DNA of 64,000 bases from NCBI RefSeq assembly GCF_004000905.1, contig NZ_BIMD01000017.1:1-64000 (forward strand), in the 5' to 3' direction. Below, in pieces: positions 56,680 to 64,000 of this stretch; position 1 is the stretch's first letter, and every line of letters begins with the position of its first letter. The notes below the pieces were generated by a model. The model searched no databases, was not told where the DNA came from, and was given only the letters and a program-made list of their open reading frames with translations. The position numbers and the translations under genes are program-made. Source of the stretch: Paenibacillus humicus NBRC 102415. Its GTDB lineage: Bacteria > Bacillota > Bacilli > Paenibacillales > Paenibacillaceae.

Positions 56680-57840
56680 TTATTTTACGAGCGCAACGAT
56701 TTTTTGAGCGCCGTCGGACATGCTGTCCGCCGCGACCAGATTCAGGCCCGATTCGTTCAGAATCTTCTTGCCGAGCTCTACGTTCGTACCTTCCAGGCGT
56801 ACGACAAGCGGACGCTCCAGACCGAGCTCGCGCGCAGCCGCGACAACGCCTTCGGCGATGACGTCGCAGCGCATGATGCCGCCAAAGATATTGACGAAGA
56901 TGCCTTTGACGTTGGCGTCGGAAAGCAGGATTTTGAAGGCTTCCGTTACTTTCTCCTTCGTCGCGCCGCCGCCTACGTCCAGGAAGTTCGCAGGGTCGCC
57001 GCCGTAGTGCTTGATGATGTCCATCGTCGCCATGGCAAGGCCTGCGCCGTTGACCATGCAGCCGATGTTGCCGTCCAGAGCGATGTAGCTCAGGTCGTAT
57101 TTGGAAGCTTCGATTTCTTTCGCGTCTTCCTCTTCGAGGTCGCGCAGCGCCAGGATGTCCATGTGGCGGAACAGGGCGTTGGAATCGAAGTTCAGCTTGG
57201 CGTCGAGGGCCATGACGTTGCCGTCACCCGTAACGACGAGCGGGTTGATCTCGGCGATGGAGCAGTCCTTGTCCACGAAAGCGGTATAAAGCGCTGTCAT
57301 GAACTGAACCGCCTTCCGGACCAGTTCCTTCGGGATATTGATTGCATAAGCGAGGCGTTGCGCCTGGAAAGGCAGCAGGCCTACAGCCGGATCGATGACT
57401 TCCTTGATGATTTTCTCCGGGGAGTGCTCGGCGACTTCTTCAATCTCCGTGCCGCCCTCTTCGGATGCCATCATGACGACGCGGCCCGTAGCGCGGTCGA
57501 CAACGACGCCGACATAATATTCTTTCTTGATGTCGCAGCCTTGCTCGATCAAGAGGCGCTTGACTTCCTTGCCTTCCGGACCGGTCTGGTGGGTAACGAG
57601 CGTCTTGCCGAGAATCTCGGACGCGTATGCGCGGACCTCGTCCAGGTTTTTCGCAACCTTGACGCCGCCTGCCTTGCCGCGGCCGCCCGCATGGATCTGT
57701 GCCTTGACAACTACGACGGAAGTGCCAAGTTCCTTGGCGGCTTCGACAGCCTCGTCTACCGTGAAGGCCACTTTGCCTTCAGGTACGGCTACCCCGTATT
57801 GTTTCAAGACTTCTTTGCCTTGATACTCATGAATATTCAT
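56680..57840 (-). CDS. sucC: Succinyl-CoA synthetase beta subunit
   Basis: The ATP-grasp subunit that binds nucleotide and succinate. The 386-residue protein begins [20 protein letters not shown] and contains [20 protein letters not shown] and the [13 protein letters not shown] block. It has its own promoter upstream and a GGAGGATG site. Confidence 0.97.
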   Translation of the reverse strand: MNIHEYQGKEVLKQYGVAVPEGKVAFTVDEAVEAAKELGTSVVVVKAQIHAGGRGKAGGVKVAKNLDEVRAYASEILGKTLVTHQTGPEGKEVKRLLIEQGCDIKKEYYVGVVVDRATGRVVMMASEEGGTEIEEVAEHSPEKIIKEVIDPAVGLLPFQAQRLAYAINIPKELVRKAVQFMTALYTAFVDKDCSIAEINPLVVTGDGNVMALDAKLNFDSNALFRHMDILALRDLEEEDAKEIEASKYDLSYIALDGNIGCMVNGAGLAMATMDIIKHYGGDPANFLDVGGGATKEKVTEAFKILLSDANVKGIFVNIFGGIMRCDVIAEGVVAAARELGLERPLVVRLEGTNVELGKKILNESGLNLVAADSMSDGAQKIVALVK

Positions 57841-57908
57841 TCACGACATCCTCCAATCCTCTGACTCAGGTGGAACAGCTGGGAAACTATCAAACAAACA
57901 TCTGTCAT

Positions 57909-57917
57909 TATAACACA
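57909..57917 (-). promoter_or_regulatory. Extended -10 promoter of sucC-sucD
   Basis: Minus strand: TGTTATAAT, that is an extended -10 (TGn) with a perfect TATAAT. No clear -35 box is at the usual distance, which fits an extended -10 promoter. It lies about 70 bases upstream of sucC and back to back with the comM promoter. Confidence 0.6.
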
Positions 57918-58003
57918 ATCGAAGCAAGCCTTCCTGCAAAATAATCTTTATCATGTAAAATATTTTTTGATTTTGCCGCTCTTTGCGGCAATGAATCCAA
58001 ATG

Positions 58004-58032
58004 TTGACAAATTCCGCCGGCATGCCTATCCT
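58004..58032 (+). promoter_or_regulatory. SigA-type promoter of comM
   Basis: Plus strand: perfect -35 TTGACA, a 17-base spacer and -10 TATCCT. The start of transcription would be near 58040, about 70 bases before the comM start. A hairpin (TTGCCGC/GCGGCAA, 57974-57992) lies upstream between the divergent promoters. Confidence 0.7.
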
Positions 58033-58109
58033 GTAGCTAACAAGTTTGTTTACAGATGGAATGTGAGGAAGCACCTTCGCCGTCTTATTTCGGGAGGTGT
58101 TTCTTTGTC

Positions 58110-59660
58110 ATGCCCTACAGCAAATGCATAAGCGCGAGCGTGCTCGGCGTCGACGGCAAAAGCATTACCGTGGAGGTCGATCTGTCCAGCGGACTGCCTC
58201 AAGTGAATCTGGTCGGCCTTCCCGATCCATCCGTCCGCGAATCGGTGGAACGCGTCCGCGCCGCCATGCGGAATTCCGGCTTCAAATTCCCGCTGGAACG
58301 AGTGACGGTGAACCTCGCGCCCGCCGATCTGCGCAAGGAAGGAACCGCCTTCGATCTGGCTATCGCGGCTGCCATCCTGACGGCCAGCGGGCAGATGGAT
58401 GCCGATGCCTTCGACGGCATGCTCGTCATCGGCGAGCTCGCCCTCAACGGCGGGCTGCGCCCCGTGCCCGGCGTGCTTCCCATGGTCGAGGAAGCGCGGA
58501 CACGCGGCTTGCGGCGCGTGCTGCTGCCTCCGGACAACGCCCTCGAAGCCGCGCTTGTAGGCGGCATGGACATCTTTGCGGCGGCCGACCTGTCTTCTTT
58601 GGCGCTCTGCGGAGGGAGCGGCGATGGCTGGGAGCGGCTTGCTTGGCATCCTTCAGCCGGAAACCCGACGGCTTGCGAACCTGGCTCCAGCGGCGAAGGA
58701 GCAGCAGCTCCGGACTATGCCGACGTATTCGGTCAGCATCATGCCAAGCGAGCGCTGATGATCGCCGCCGCCGGCAGGCACAACCTGCTGCTGAGCGGAC
58801 CGCCCGGAACGGGCAAGACGATGCTCATCCGCCGGCTGCCCGGCATTCTCCCTCCCATGAGCGAGGAGGAAGCGCTTGAAGTGACCAAAATCTTCAGCGT
58901 CTCCGGCAAGCTTGCGGCCTCAGGCTCCCTCGTCTCGGAGCGTCCATTCCGCACTCCGCATCATACGATTTCCACCGGCGGCCTTATCGGCGGCGGCTCC
59001 ATCCCCCGTCCCGGAGAGGCGACGCTCGCCCATCGAGGCGTTCTCTTTCTCGACGAGCTGCCGGAGTTCCCCCGCTCCGTGCTCGAGGTGCTGCGCCAGC
59101 CGCTCGAGGATCGGGAAGTGACCATAGCCAGAGCGAGAGCGGTGTTCCGCTTCCCGGCTCATTTTCAGCTGGCTGCCTCGATGAATCCCTGTCCGTGCGG
59201 ACAGCATGGCTCCGACGTTCCGGGGCAGCGCGGCTGCATCTGTTCTCCGGTGCAGATTGCCCGCTACCGCTCGCGGATTTCGGGACCGCTGCTCGACCGG
59301 ATCGACCTGCTCGTGGAGGTGCCTCGGCCGCAGCATGCCGATGCCATGCAGCCCGGCATGAGCACCGCCGACATGAAGAGTTTGATAACTGGCGCCGTCA
59401 AGCGCCAGAAAGACAGAGAGCAGGAGACGGGCGTAGCGTGGAACGGCGATCTAGCAGGCAAAGCGCTGAAGCATGCGGCTCCGCTGCAAGCCGAAGGGGC
59501 ACGGCTGCTTCAGCAAGCCTACGACCGGCTTGGAATCAGCTTGCGCGCCCATGAGCGGATCCTGAAGCTAGCCCGCACGATCGCCGACGTGGAAGGCTCC
59601 TTGCAAATCCAAACCGCTCATGTCGCCGAAGCGATTCAATACCGCAGGCTGGAGCTATGA
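58110..59660 (+). CDS. comM: YifB/ComM-family Mg-chelatase-like AAA ATPase
   Basis: ComM is a hexameric helicase that widens recombination branches during natural transformation. The 516-residue protein has an N-terminal Lon-like domain (ISASVLGVDGKSITVEVDLS), the AAA core with Walker A LLLSGPPGTGKTMLIRRLPG and Walker B GVLFLDELPEF, and a C-terminal Mg-chelatase-like domain. A zinc-like cluster (NPCPCGQHG, GCICSP) is present. The ATG at 58110 has GGGAGGTG 10 bases upstream; an upstream ATG at 58056 lacks a site. It fits the neighbouring dprA functionally although it runs in the opposite direction. Confidence 0.94.
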   Translation: MPYSKCISASVLGVDGKSITVEVDLSSGLPQVNLVGLPDPSVRESVERVRAAMRNSGFKFPLERVTVNLAPADLRKEGTAFDLAIAAAILTASGQMDADAFDGMLVIGELALNGGLRPVPGVLPMVEEARTRGLRRVLLPPDNALEAALVGGMDIFAAADLSSLALCGGSGDGWERLAWHPSAGNPTACEPGSSGEGAAAPDYADVFGQHHAKRALMIAAAGRHNLLLSGPPGTGKTMLIRRLPGILPPMSEEEALEVTKIFSVSGKLAASGSLVSERPFRTPHHTISTGGLIGGGSIPRPGEATLAHRGVLFLDELPEFPRSVLEVLRQPLEDREVTIARARAVFRFPAHFQLAASMNPCPCGQHGSDVPGQRGCICSPVQIARYRSRISGPLLDRIDLLVEVPRPQHADAMQPGMSTADMKSLITGAVKRQKDREQETGVAWNGDLAGKALKHAAPLQAEGARLLQQAYDRLGISLRAHERILKLARTIADVEGSLQIQTAHVAEAIQYRRLEL

Positions 59661-59674
59661 GGACTCTCCATCCA

Positions 59675-59704
59675 TTGGCACGCTTCCATAGGAACAGGTA
59701 TAAT
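59675..59704 (+). promoter_or_regulatory. Promoter for the small gene at 59741
   Basis: Plus strand: -35 TTGGCA, an 18-base spacer and a perfect -10 TATAAT, just after the comM stop. It gives the next gene its own transcript. Confidence 0.7.
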
Positions 59705-59740
59705 CAATTCATATTGGAGGGGATGGGTATCATCATCAAT

Positions 59741-60145
59741 ATGGAAACGATTCATACCAGCAGCCGCCGCTTCCGCTCCGCCCTGGATTCTGTCCGGAGG
59801 CATGAGTTCAAAAGCCCGCGGCTGGGAAGCAACGACTATCCCAAAGGCGCATCGAGCGACGCGTCGCTGCTGCTCGGCATCTACTTGTTGAACGAACACG
59901 GGATCGATTGCGACTATGTGGCCGCATCCGACGGCAGCGGCTCCAGCCATGCCTGGCTGGAGCATGAGGGCCTCTTCATCGACATTACGGCCGACCAGCT
60001 GCCGGGCATGCAAGGCAAAGTCGTTGTCGGAGAGGACCATTCTGTACATAGCCTTTTCATCGAAGCGGGCCGAAGCCGCATAAGCGAGAATGACCTCAGC
60101 GACCTGGCCGATGACTATGATATCGTGATGGCGGGAATGATCTAA
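59741..60145 (+). CDS. Small papain/transglutaminase-like protein, apparent Cys-less form
   Basis: A 134-residue protein whose middle (DYPKGASSDASLLLGIYLLN, then SSHAWLEHEGLFIDITADQL) resembles small transglutaminase/papain-like proteins that have Cys-His-Asp. His70 (SSHAWLE) and Asp81 (IDITADQ) are in place, but the position normally holding the Cys near residue 38 reads SS, so the catalytic Cys appears lost. It has its own promoter and is followed by a strong terminator. The start is uncertain: an in-frame ATG at 59723 touches the TTGGAGGGG site, while the ATG at 59741 is 18 bases after it. Function unknown. Confidence 0.6.
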   Translation: METIHTSSRRFRSALDSVRRHEFKSPRLGSNDYPKGASSDASLLLGIYLLNEHGIDCDYVAASDGSGSSHAWLEHEGLFIDITADQLPGMQGKVVVGEDHSVHSLFIEAGRSRISENDLSDLADDYDIVMAGMI

Positions 60146-60208
60146 ACGCATTTTAAGGTCCCGGAATAGCAGGGCAATGGTCTTGAAAGAGCAAGCCAAG
60201 TTGATTAA

Positions 60209-60283
60209 CCTTGAAACCGCAAGGCAAGTCCGAGGAGCCTTGAAACCGCAAGGCAAGTCCGAGGAGCCTTGAAACCGCAAGGC
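60209..60283 (+). repeat. Tandem 29-bp hairpin-forming repeats
   Basis: Two full 29-bp units start at 60209 and 60238 and a third partial one at 60267. Each unit contains CCTTGAAACCGCAAGG, which can form a small hairpin (CCTTG/CAAGG, loop AAACCG). A looser relative (CTTGAAAGAGCAAG) lies just before at 60182. The array runs directly into the terminator that follows, in the 3' part of the transcript from the small gene. Confidence 0.8.
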
Positions 60284-60313
60284 CGATCCTGATGCCAGGA
60301 TCGGCCTTTTTTT
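60281..60313 (+). terminator. Strong intrinsic terminator after the comM-region genes
   Basis: Plus strand: a perfect 11-bp stem (GGCCGATCCTG/CAGGATCGGCC) with a 4-base loop, followed by seven T. Confidence 0.93.
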
Positions 60314-60338
60314 CGTTCAGAATGAAAGCAAGATCAAC

Positions 60339-60764
60339 TCAGAAGGCATTTCGTACATAAGCGACCTCAATCGGCCTTATGCCGGCAGAATCAAGCGTAA
60401 CGGCAGCCGCATCGAAGCGGACCGTCTTCTCCTGCCACCCCTTTTGACTCAAATACTGGCGGGCGATTTTGCGCACCTTATGCTGCTTGCGGGCGTCGAT
60501 CGACTCCAGCGCGGTTCCGAACCGGCTGCCCTGCCGCAGCGAACGGACTTCCGTCACGACGAGGGAGCCGCCTTCAACGGCGATAATATCCAGCTCTCCC
60601 TCGCGGCAGCGCCAATTGCGCTCCAACAGCCTGAAGCCGCCGGCTTCCATCCATTGGGCGGCTGCATCCTCGCCGATCCTTCCAGAGAGGCTCCTGGCAG
60701 CTCCGATGCGCGTGCCCGCCTTTCGAGACTTGTCCGGATCGGCGTTTCCGGGCTTGTTCTTCAT
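60339..60764 (-). CDS. yraN: YraN-family (UPF0102) endonuclease-like protein
   Basis: A 141-residue protein of the UPF0102 family, a restriction-endonuclease-like fold linked to DNA processing. It has the family pattern RIGEDAAAQWMEAGGFRLLE, RNWRCREGELDIIAVEGGSL and TEVRSLRQGSRFG. The usual E-V-K motif after the beta strand reads EVR, so the Lys is replaced by Arg. The start overlaps ylqH by 4 bases. It ends near the convergent plus-strand terminator. Confidence 0.88.
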   Translation of the reverse strand: MKNKPGNADPDKSRKAGTRIGAARSLSGRIGEDAAAQWMEAGGFRLLERNWRCREGELDIIAVEGGSLVVTEVRSLRQGSRFGTALESIDARKQHKVRKIARQYLSQKGWQEKTVRFDAAAVTLDSAGIRPIEVAYVRNAF

Positions 60765-61081
60765 GCGCTGTCCCCCGCCTCGCGGTCAGCCCGATATAAA
60801 AAGCTGAGAATCTCGGCGACCAGGCCGTACAGCTCCGGAGGAATCTGCTGGTCCAGATCCAGCTTGGACAGAACCTCTACGAGCGAGCGGTCTTCCTGCA
60901 CCGGCACTCCGCTCTCTCGAGCCCGCTGCAGAATCTCGTCGGCCAAATGTCCGGTTCCCTTCGCTACGACGACCGGGGCTCCGTCTTTCAGCGGATCGTA
61001 CTTGAGCGCGACAGCCTTTTTCTTCGCTTGAACGGGCTCGTCCGCATCCGCGCTTCCATATTTGCGCTCATCCTCGCTCAT
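60761..61081 (-). CDS. ylqH: Free-standing FlhB C-terminal-domain homologue (YlqH/FlhX-like)
   Basis: A 106-residue protein that aligns with the post-cleavage FlhB-CC domain of the true FlhB at 30505: YDPLKDGAPVVVAKGTGHLA, then SLVEVLSKLDLDQQIPPELY and VAEILSFLYRAD. It has no membrane part and no NPTH site. It overlaps the FliK-like gene upstream and yraN downstream by 4 bases each. A related stand-alone FlhB-C protein (FlhX) in Helicobacter can substitute for the FlhB cytosolic part; whether this one does is unknown. Confidence 0.85.
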   Translation of the reverse strand: MSEDERKYGSADADEPVQAKKKAVALKYDPLKDGAPVVVAKGTGHLADEILQRARESGVPVQEDRSLVEVLSKLDLDQQIPPELYGLVAEILSFLYRADREAGDSA

Positions 61082-63228
61082 ACCCTCAGATCAACTCCCT
61101 TGTACGGCTCTGCCGCTGCAAGCGCCGCATCGGGGACATTCATCTTCTTCTCTGCAGCCTTGCGCTCTTCCGGATGAACGACTTTCATGCCGAGAAGACG
61201 ATAGCCCGAAGCTTGAAGCAGCTCGGCCAATGCCGTCTTGCCGGCATCGGCCAGCAGCGGAACGGCAGGATGGCCGTTGAACACCGTCAGGCTGACGACT
61301 TTGTCCGCGACAGCCACGTCAACGACCGTGTCCCCGATGACATCCATTCTCAGGTCGAAAAGGAGACGGCAGTTGGATGCGTCCAATCCGCCCTTTGCAT
61401 TCCGTCTCGACTGTACATGCACGGAAGCAGTCTGTCCGCCGGTAGCCGTTTGAATAGGAATCTGCACCGTGAGCTGCGAGAAAAACGTTCCGCTGCGCTC
61501 CGGCGACAGCATGAGCTGCTGTCCTGTAATATGCTGCAGCAGCTGCTGGGCCGAGTCCTTTGCCGCCGGTGGCAAGTCCCCCGACTGCAGCAGCGTGAGC
61601 AGCGCGGACTTGATTGTCGCCGTTTCCGGCACCGCCGCCTCCTTGACGCCGGGCGCCAAGGCCGGCAGGCCGGTTTCTCCATGAGCGGGTCCGGCAAGCG
61701 GTCTCGCCGCTCCTTCGGCTGCAGGCTTGCCATTCGCCAGGGAAACATCTCTTAAGGCAGCAGTCCGTTCGCTTTCCTTCGCGCCTTGCGCGCTCGGTTT
61801 CGGCTCGTTCGCTTTGGCTCCGGCTGGCTCCGCGGCTGTGCTGGCGTTCATCGATGGAGCTGCCTTCGGACCGCCTGGTTTCTCCGGGCTATCCATGTCA
61901 TCCAGCGCACCAGGCGCAGACGGCGCCTGCTTGGCCTCTGGAGACGAAGTCGGGATTTCCTTTCCTCCGCCTGCTGCCCCCTTGTTCACGATATCCGCTG
62001 GGATCGACGGCTCTGCTCCTGAAGCGGTCGATGTCATGGCAGCTGAGCTATGGGAAGCAAGGGCACCGCCGCGCTCCATGAGTTCTGCCTGTACATCCAT
62101 GCTTCCGTCCTGCGGCATACGGACCGCGCTTCCGGCAGCACGCTCCGCCGACAGCTGGTTCCGCACCTGATTCTCATGGCCGGCTCCAAGCCAATCCAGC
62201 ATTTTGCGCGCCCAGTTCCCGGCTGGTTCGGCCGGCTCGGTTTCATTCTCCATCAAAGCCGAATCGGCAGCAGCGGTTCCCTTAAGCTGTACCGCATGTG
62301 GACCTGCTCCGTCTGCTTGGAGCAGCTTCCCTTCAACATTCGCCGTCTTTGCGGCTTGAATGAGCTCTTTGCCCTGTGCATGCACACCTTGTTGATCTCC
62401 CGCGGCAAGCTTTACCGGCCTTGTATCTGCGTTGTCCGCCGTTTGTTCCTGAGCCGTTTTCACGTCCGGGGACAAAGCGACTTTCAAATCAGCAGGAAGG
62501 TTGGATTTCATGCTGCCTCTATCCGCCGGCTGCTTGGCTAGTTCATTGGCACCCGGCCAGCTCCCGCCGCCGTCAAGCAGCTCCAGCAAGCGGGCGGCGT
62601 TGAGCTTGGCCGCCCTATCGTCTCCGGATGCATGTTCGGTCATTGCCTTTAATGCCGATGACAATTGTTCCAAAAGCTCGTGCACAGGCGGGCCGGATTG
62701 AATTTGCCGCAGCGACGACACCGTCGCCTCCGTCATCGGCAATCCCCGCTGAATGGCGACCGCGGCTGCTTTCAGCCATTGCTGCGGATTCTCGCCTTCC
62801 GGCATGAATTCGGCCGCTTCAGCCAGCGCGCCGGCAGTCGCGCCGTCTATCGCGACGCCCATCGCCTTCAATTCGCGCACAAGAGCTTGACCGGCCTGTT
62901 CTTTGCCGCCTGCACCGAACTTAAGTCCGAGCGACTTCCACACTTCATCGGTCGGTTCAGAGGCCGTTTTGCCCGGCTCCTGCCGTTTCAAAACCAGCTT
63001 GCCTTCAGCCGTTTCCGACTGCACCTGCAGGACAGCCGTCTGTCCTTGCTTCAATGGCGTCTCCAACTTGGCGACGAGCTGCGTGCCGCCGATCTGCAAA
63101 AGCGCTTCATTGTCCCCCATCAGCTCCACGACCTGAGCCCGGACCGTCTGGCCGGGGCGCAGCTCCAGCGTGCGGCTGGCCGCAGGCTGCACGTCCCCGA
63201 TCAGTTTGATGAGACTTCCGATATTCAT
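61078..63228 (-). CDS. ylqG: FliK-like protein YlqG
   Basis: A 716-residue protein with an N-terminal beta-rich domain (about 1-85: LELRPGQTVRAQVVELMGDN), a long low-complexity Ala/Glu/Pro/Gly middle and a C-terminal FliK-like domain (about 580-690: SGTFFSQLTVQIPIQTATGG, NCRLLFDLRMDVIGDTVVDV). It corresponds to B. subtilis YlqG, which also lies between rnhB and a FlhB-like gene, but is longer. A hook-length or export-regulating role is inferred from the fold and the neighbour. No sigma-D promoter is clear. Confidence 0.82.
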   Translation of the reverse strand: MNIGSLIKLIGDVQPAASRTLELRPGQTVRAQVVELMGDNEALLQIGGTQLVAKLETPLKQGQTAVLQVQSETAEGKLVLKRQEPGKTASEPTDEVWKSLGLKFGAGGKEQAGQALVRELKAMGVAIDGATAGALAEAAEFMPEGENPQQWLKAAAVAIQRGLPMTEATVSSLRQIQSGPPVHELLEQLSSALKAMTEHASGDDRAAKLNAARLLELLDGGGSWPGANELAKQPADRGSMKSNLPADLKVALSPDVKTAQEQTADNADTRPVKLAAGDQQGVHAQGKELIQAAKTANVEGKLLQADGAGPHAVQLKGTAAADSALMENETEPAEPAGNWARKMLDWLGAGHENQVRNQLSAERAAGSAVRMPQDGSMDVQAELMERGGALASHSSAAMTSTASGAEPSIPADIVNKGAAGGGKEIPTSSPEAKQAPSAPGALDDMDSPEKPGGPKAAPSMNASTAAEPAGAKANEPKPSAQGAKESERTAALRDVSLANGKPAAEGAARPLAGPAHGETGLPALAPGVKEAAVPETATIKSALLTLLQSGDLPPAAKDSAQQLLQHITGQQLMLSPERSGTFFSQLTVQIPIQTATGGQTASVHVQSRRNAKGGLDASNCRLLFDLRMDVIGDTVVDVAVADKVVSLTVFNGHPAVPLLADAGKTALAELLQASGYRLLGMKVVHPEERKAAEKKMNVPDAALAAAEPYKGVDLRV

Positions 63229-63679
63229 CGTCGTTACGGCCTCCGCTCGCTTATGTCCTATTTTCTCTGTAGTCCTTTATCGACATTTACGCGGTAAAAC
63301 ATAATGGTTTTCGATCGGGAACATTTGTTCTGTTCCTGTTTCAAGCCAAGCATGCCATCGGCCCGTTCATTTCCAATCTGCGTCGGCATCAGGACGCAGA
63401 GCTGCCATTCTCGACTGTTAGGCTGCCATTTAATAAAAGGAGTCCACCTCCTTGAATCAGGCATGCGAGCTGCTGATGCAGGACCGTCCGAGCTTCGGGA
63501 ACCCGACGTCATTCAAAGCAGCGCAAAAAAGTTGATATCCCAGAACATTTCCCCTTTGTCCGTGTTTGCCCGGACGAACGAATCCGGTCTGAAAGAGGCG
63601 AATTCCTGCTCCTTCGCGAGATAAATCCTTATCTGGCGTTACCGGCAAATAGGAAGTCGATCCGACAGCTCGAAAAATC
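63229..63679. other. Intergenic region between rnhB and the FliK-like gene
   Basis: About 450 bases without a supported gene. It contains a short stem (AAGGAG/CTCCTT at 63437-63453), small hairpins near 63570-63600 (CCGGA/TCCGG type) and a GTCGATAA box near 63277-63284, which resembles a SigD -10 but lacks a good TAAA -35. The open frames here lack a ribosome site with a normal start codon and recognisable sequence. Confidence 0.5.
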
Positions 63680-63705
63680 AAAAAACCCTTGCGTTCCCGC
63701 AAGGG
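63680..63705 (-). terminator. Intrinsic terminator of rnhB
   Basis: Minus strand: an 8-bp perfect stem (CCCTTGCG/CGCAAGGG) with a 4-base loop, followed by six T. It lies 11 bases past the rnhB stop. Confidence 0.92.
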
Positions 63706-63715
63706 TCGAATCGGT

Positions 63716-64000
63716 CTAAAAAAGCGCAAGCTGATCCTCCGGCAAAATCTTGCCGAGGAAGGAACGCCGGTGGAGAGGGCTTGGCCCGTGCTGAAGCAGC
63801 ATGGAGCGGTGATGCTTGGTCGCATAACCTTTATGTACGGCAATCCCGTAAGCCGGATAATGCAGATCCCATATCTCCTTGCAAAGACGGTCGCGTGTCA
63901 CCTTGGCCAGTATGGATGCCGCCCCGATGCTCTGGCTCACCGCATCGCCGTGAATAATGGCTGTCTGCGGAAAGTCCATATCGACGGTCTCCGCATCGAC
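63716..64000 (-). CDS. rnhB: Ribonuclease HII, C-terminal part (cut by window edge)
   Basis: RNase HII cuts RNA in RNA/DNA hybrids and removes single ribonucleotides from DNA. The 94 visible residues hold the family block [20 protein letters not shown] and the following [20 protein letters not shown], then GYATKHH. The N-terminal part with the first catalytic acids is beyond the right edge. It ends in DQLALF, close to the beta-clamp binding pattern QLSLF at the PolC C-terminus. Confidence 0.93.
   Translation of the reverse strand, partial: VDAETVDMDFPQTAIIHGDAVSQSIGAASILAKVTRDRLCKEIWDLHYPAYGIAVHKGYATKHHRSMLLQHGPSPLHRRSFLGKILPEDQLALF

Noticed and set aside
60209-60283. CRISPR-like array (29-bp direct repeats)
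   Set aside because: The unit length is CRISPR-like but the copies are directly adjacent with no spacers, and there are no cas genes in the window.
63277-63284. SigD promoter for the FliK-like gene
   Set aside because: GTCGATAA resembles the SigD -10 box but no TAAA lies 15 bases upstream.
63258-63512. 84-codon minus-strand open frame between rnhB and the FliK-like gene
   Set aside because: A strong AAGGAGGTG lies inside it but is followed by ATT rather than a usual start codon, and the protein has no recognised features.
63304-63624. 106-codon plus-strand open frame in the same gap
   Set aside because: No ribosome site and no recognisable sequence.

Overview
The window is a 64 kb piece of core chromosome from an endospore-former-type Firmicute, most likely Paenibacillus or a close relative (Paenibacillaceae). 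The reasons are gene content and order close to the polC/rpsB/fla-che/codY/sucCD region of Bacillus subtilis, Gram-positive PolC, Bacillus-type flagellar and chemotaxis genes (FliY, CheC, CheD, SwrB-like and SwrD, MotE), CodY, and a clearly higher GC content than B. subtilis. Almost every gene lies on the minus strand, so the operons read from high to low coordinates. There are no rRNA, tRNA, prophage, IS or CRISPR features.

Region by region, in window order: (1) 1-3116 is the rimP-nusA-rnpM-ylxQ-infB operon, with a strong promoter at 3088-3116, a GAAA-loop leader hairpin, and infB running off the left edge in a Gly/Pro/Gln repeat tract. (2) 3170-14315 holds polC, an inverted-repeat element, proS (short, no editing insertion), rseP, dxr, cdsA, uppS and frr, followed up to 16834 by pyrH, tsf and rpsB with their own promoter. 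(3) 16875-47821 is a roughly 31 kb flagellar/chemotaxis operon, flgB to a SwrB-like gene, about 38 genes. It encodes basal body, export gate, hook assembly factors, C-ring, chemotaxis signalling, FlhF/FlhG placement proteins and SigD, and ends with several poorly known small genes. Many neighbours overlap by 4-17 bases, which points to translational coupling. (4) 48039-55524 holds dprA-topA-trmFO-hslV-hslU-codY, with a strong terminator after codY. The xerC gene expected between trmFO and hslV is absent. (5) 55701-57840 holds sucC-sucD with an extended -10 promoter and a terminator. (6) 58110-60313 is the only plus-strand stretch: comM and a small gene of papain/transglutaminase-like appearance that seems to have lost its cysteine, then tandem small hairpins and a strong terminator. 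(7) 60339-64000 holds rnhB (cut by the right edge), a FliK-like gene (ylqG), a free-standing FlhB C-terminal-domain gene (ylqH) and yraN.

No wholly new multi-gene system is evident. The points most worth following are the stand-alone FliK-like/FlhB-C pair outside the flagellar operon, the uncharacterised small genes at the sigD end of the fla/che operon, the Cys-less protease-like protein, the inverted-repeat element between polC and proS, and the beta-clamp-like QLALF tail on RNase HII.
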